Below, piece after piece: positions 63,335 to 64,000 of a DNA stretch of 64,000 nt. The translations under genes and the position numbers were made by a program. Numbering within the stretch: position 1 is the first letter of the stretch; every line of letters begins with the position of its first letter. The stretch is from Marinobacter santoriniensis NKSG1. GTDB lineage: Bacteria; Pseudomonadota; Gammaproteobacteria; Pseudomonadales; Oleiphilaceae. Under the pieces are notes generated by a model. The model saw nothing but the letters and a program-made list of their open reading frames with translations, was not told where the DNA came from and ran no database searches. The DNA is taken from NCBI RefSeq assembly GCF_000347775.1, contig NZ_APAT01000015.1:806001-870000 (forward strand), in the 5' to 3' direction.

Positions 63335-63991
63335 ATGGACACCCAGTTCCTGCCCGCGATCATCACTACCGGACATGGCCTTCTGATTCTGGCAGGTGTG
63401 GCCTTGATCATTGCCCTGTCGGCGCTCATGTACGCTTCCCGTATCCGCCAGCAGCACAGTGAGAAACTGGAGGTACTTCGAGAAAAGGCCGACACGCTCT
63501 GGCGCGAGATCGACGACATCCGCGTCGCCCATTTCAACGGCCCGACGTCCTCTGCCAGCAGCACGACCGACGCGCTCCAGGGCAATGCCTATCAGACGGA
63601 AAAGGTGGCCTACCAGACGATCTGGCCGCAGCTCTGGCAACTGCATGACAAGACCGGCCAGTTCCTCAGAACGGTTGAGGCCGGGGAACCGGTCGGAGAC
63701 CTGCGCCTCGAAGCCCGCAATGCGGCGCTGGAAGCCCGCCAGGGACTGAATCGCCATCGCCCTTTCTGCAGCGGAAAAGTGGAACAGTTGATCAGTCGGC
63801 TCGTGGATACGGAAATCAAGGCCCATCTCGCCGCCTGTCAGTACCTCGACCTCCTGAAGGAAGTGTCTACCCATCCATCCGACCATGATCGGCGGCTCAT
63901 GCAGGAGAAATGTCACTCTCTGCACGAACAGGACGCCCGGGAGTTGATGAACTCGCTCGCAGAGGAAATCCGGGACCGGATGCTTCGCTAG
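63335..63991 (+). CDS. Unknown membrane-anchored coiled-coil protein
   Basis: The 218-residue protein has one N-terminal membrane helix (about 8-34) followed by a helical, charged cytoplasmic or periplasmic part (EKLEVLREKADTLWREIDD onward), with no recognised motif. It starts 53 bp after the GNAT-like gene and ends 9 bp before the window edge. No function is proposed. Confidence 0.65.
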   Translation: MDTQFLPAIITTGHGLLILAGVALIIALSALMYASRIRQQHSEKLEVLREKADTLWREIDDIRVAHFNGPTSSASSTTDALQGNAYQTEKVAYQTIWPQLWQLHDKTGQFLRTVEAGEPVGDLRLEARNAALEARQGLNRHRPFCSGKVEQLISRLVDTEIKAHLAACQYLDLLKEVSTHPSDHDRRLMQEKCHSLHEQDARELMNSLAEEIRDRMLR

Positions 63992-64000
63992 CGACGCTGG

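Overview
The window looks like chromosomal DNA of a marine, hydrocarbon- and isoprenoid-degrading gammaproteobacterium, most likely Marinobacter or a close relative. The basis is a complete geranyl/citronellyl-CoA (atu) pathway, an AlkB alkane hydroxylase next to beta-oxidation genes, a group 2 Mrp Na+/H+ antiporter with fused A and B subunits, many acyl-CoA enzymes and high GC content. I saw no tRNA, rRNA, CRISPR array, prophage or intact insertion sequence.

Layout. 1-1028: truncated lipoprotein gene. 1281-12895: atuR and, divergently, atuABCDEF plus the acyl-CoA synthetase atuH, with a palindromic operator between atuR and atuA. 12907-18125: quinone oxidoreductase with an Anr/FNR box, BLUF photosensor, TRIC-type channel, purine permease plus apt, FAH-family hydrolase. 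18186-24017: UbiB-like kinase, sirtuin, D-2-hydroxyglutarate dehydrogenase divergent from serA, PAP2 phosphatase. 24104-35608: OmpA-like lipoprotein, two alpha/beta hydrolases, GIY-YIG protein, EamA exporter, orphan TRAP binding protein, MscS channel with an unknown partner, RlmJ, MFS protein, chemoreceptor. 35810-39766: dihaem cytochrome lipoprotein, PhoX-like lipoprotein with an upstream PhoB-box array, small acidic lipoprotein. 39856-47988: alkB, enoyl-CoA hydratase, large acyl-CoA dehydrogenase, GlxA-type AraC regulator, fadH. 48224-54126: structured leader and the mrp operon. 54209-63991: ppnP, AlkK-like ligase, dadA, yciH, small lipoprotein, yigZ, a CpxRA-like two-component system with a divergent Spy/CpxP-like protein, a GNAT-like protein and an unknown membrane protein.

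The most unusual content is a family of seven intergenic elements of 104-118 bp: 6397-6500, 6620-6729, 7978-8081, 8940-9057, 19497-19610, 41614-41723 and 44460-44565. Each has a conserved 52-58 nt core holding two small hairpins, enclosed by a long, nearly perfect inverted repeat. The sequence of that outer repeat differs at every locus. On one strand both inner hairpins show CANGGANG-type loops, and the first resembles the CsrA/RsmA consensus. The GGA motifs are always 23-25 nt apart, and stem changes are compensatory in places. Four copies lie between genes of the atu operon. I know of no named family with these properties.

How the genes fit together: AtuH activates terpenoid acids. AtuD, AtuC/AtuF, AtuE, AtuA and AtuB convert citronellyl/geranyl-CoA-type intermediates toward beta-oxidation. 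AlkB, the acyl-CoA dehydrogenase and hydratase, FadH and the AlkK-like ligase handle n-alkane and fatty acid breakdown. Mrp serves sodium and pH homeostasis in a marine cell.
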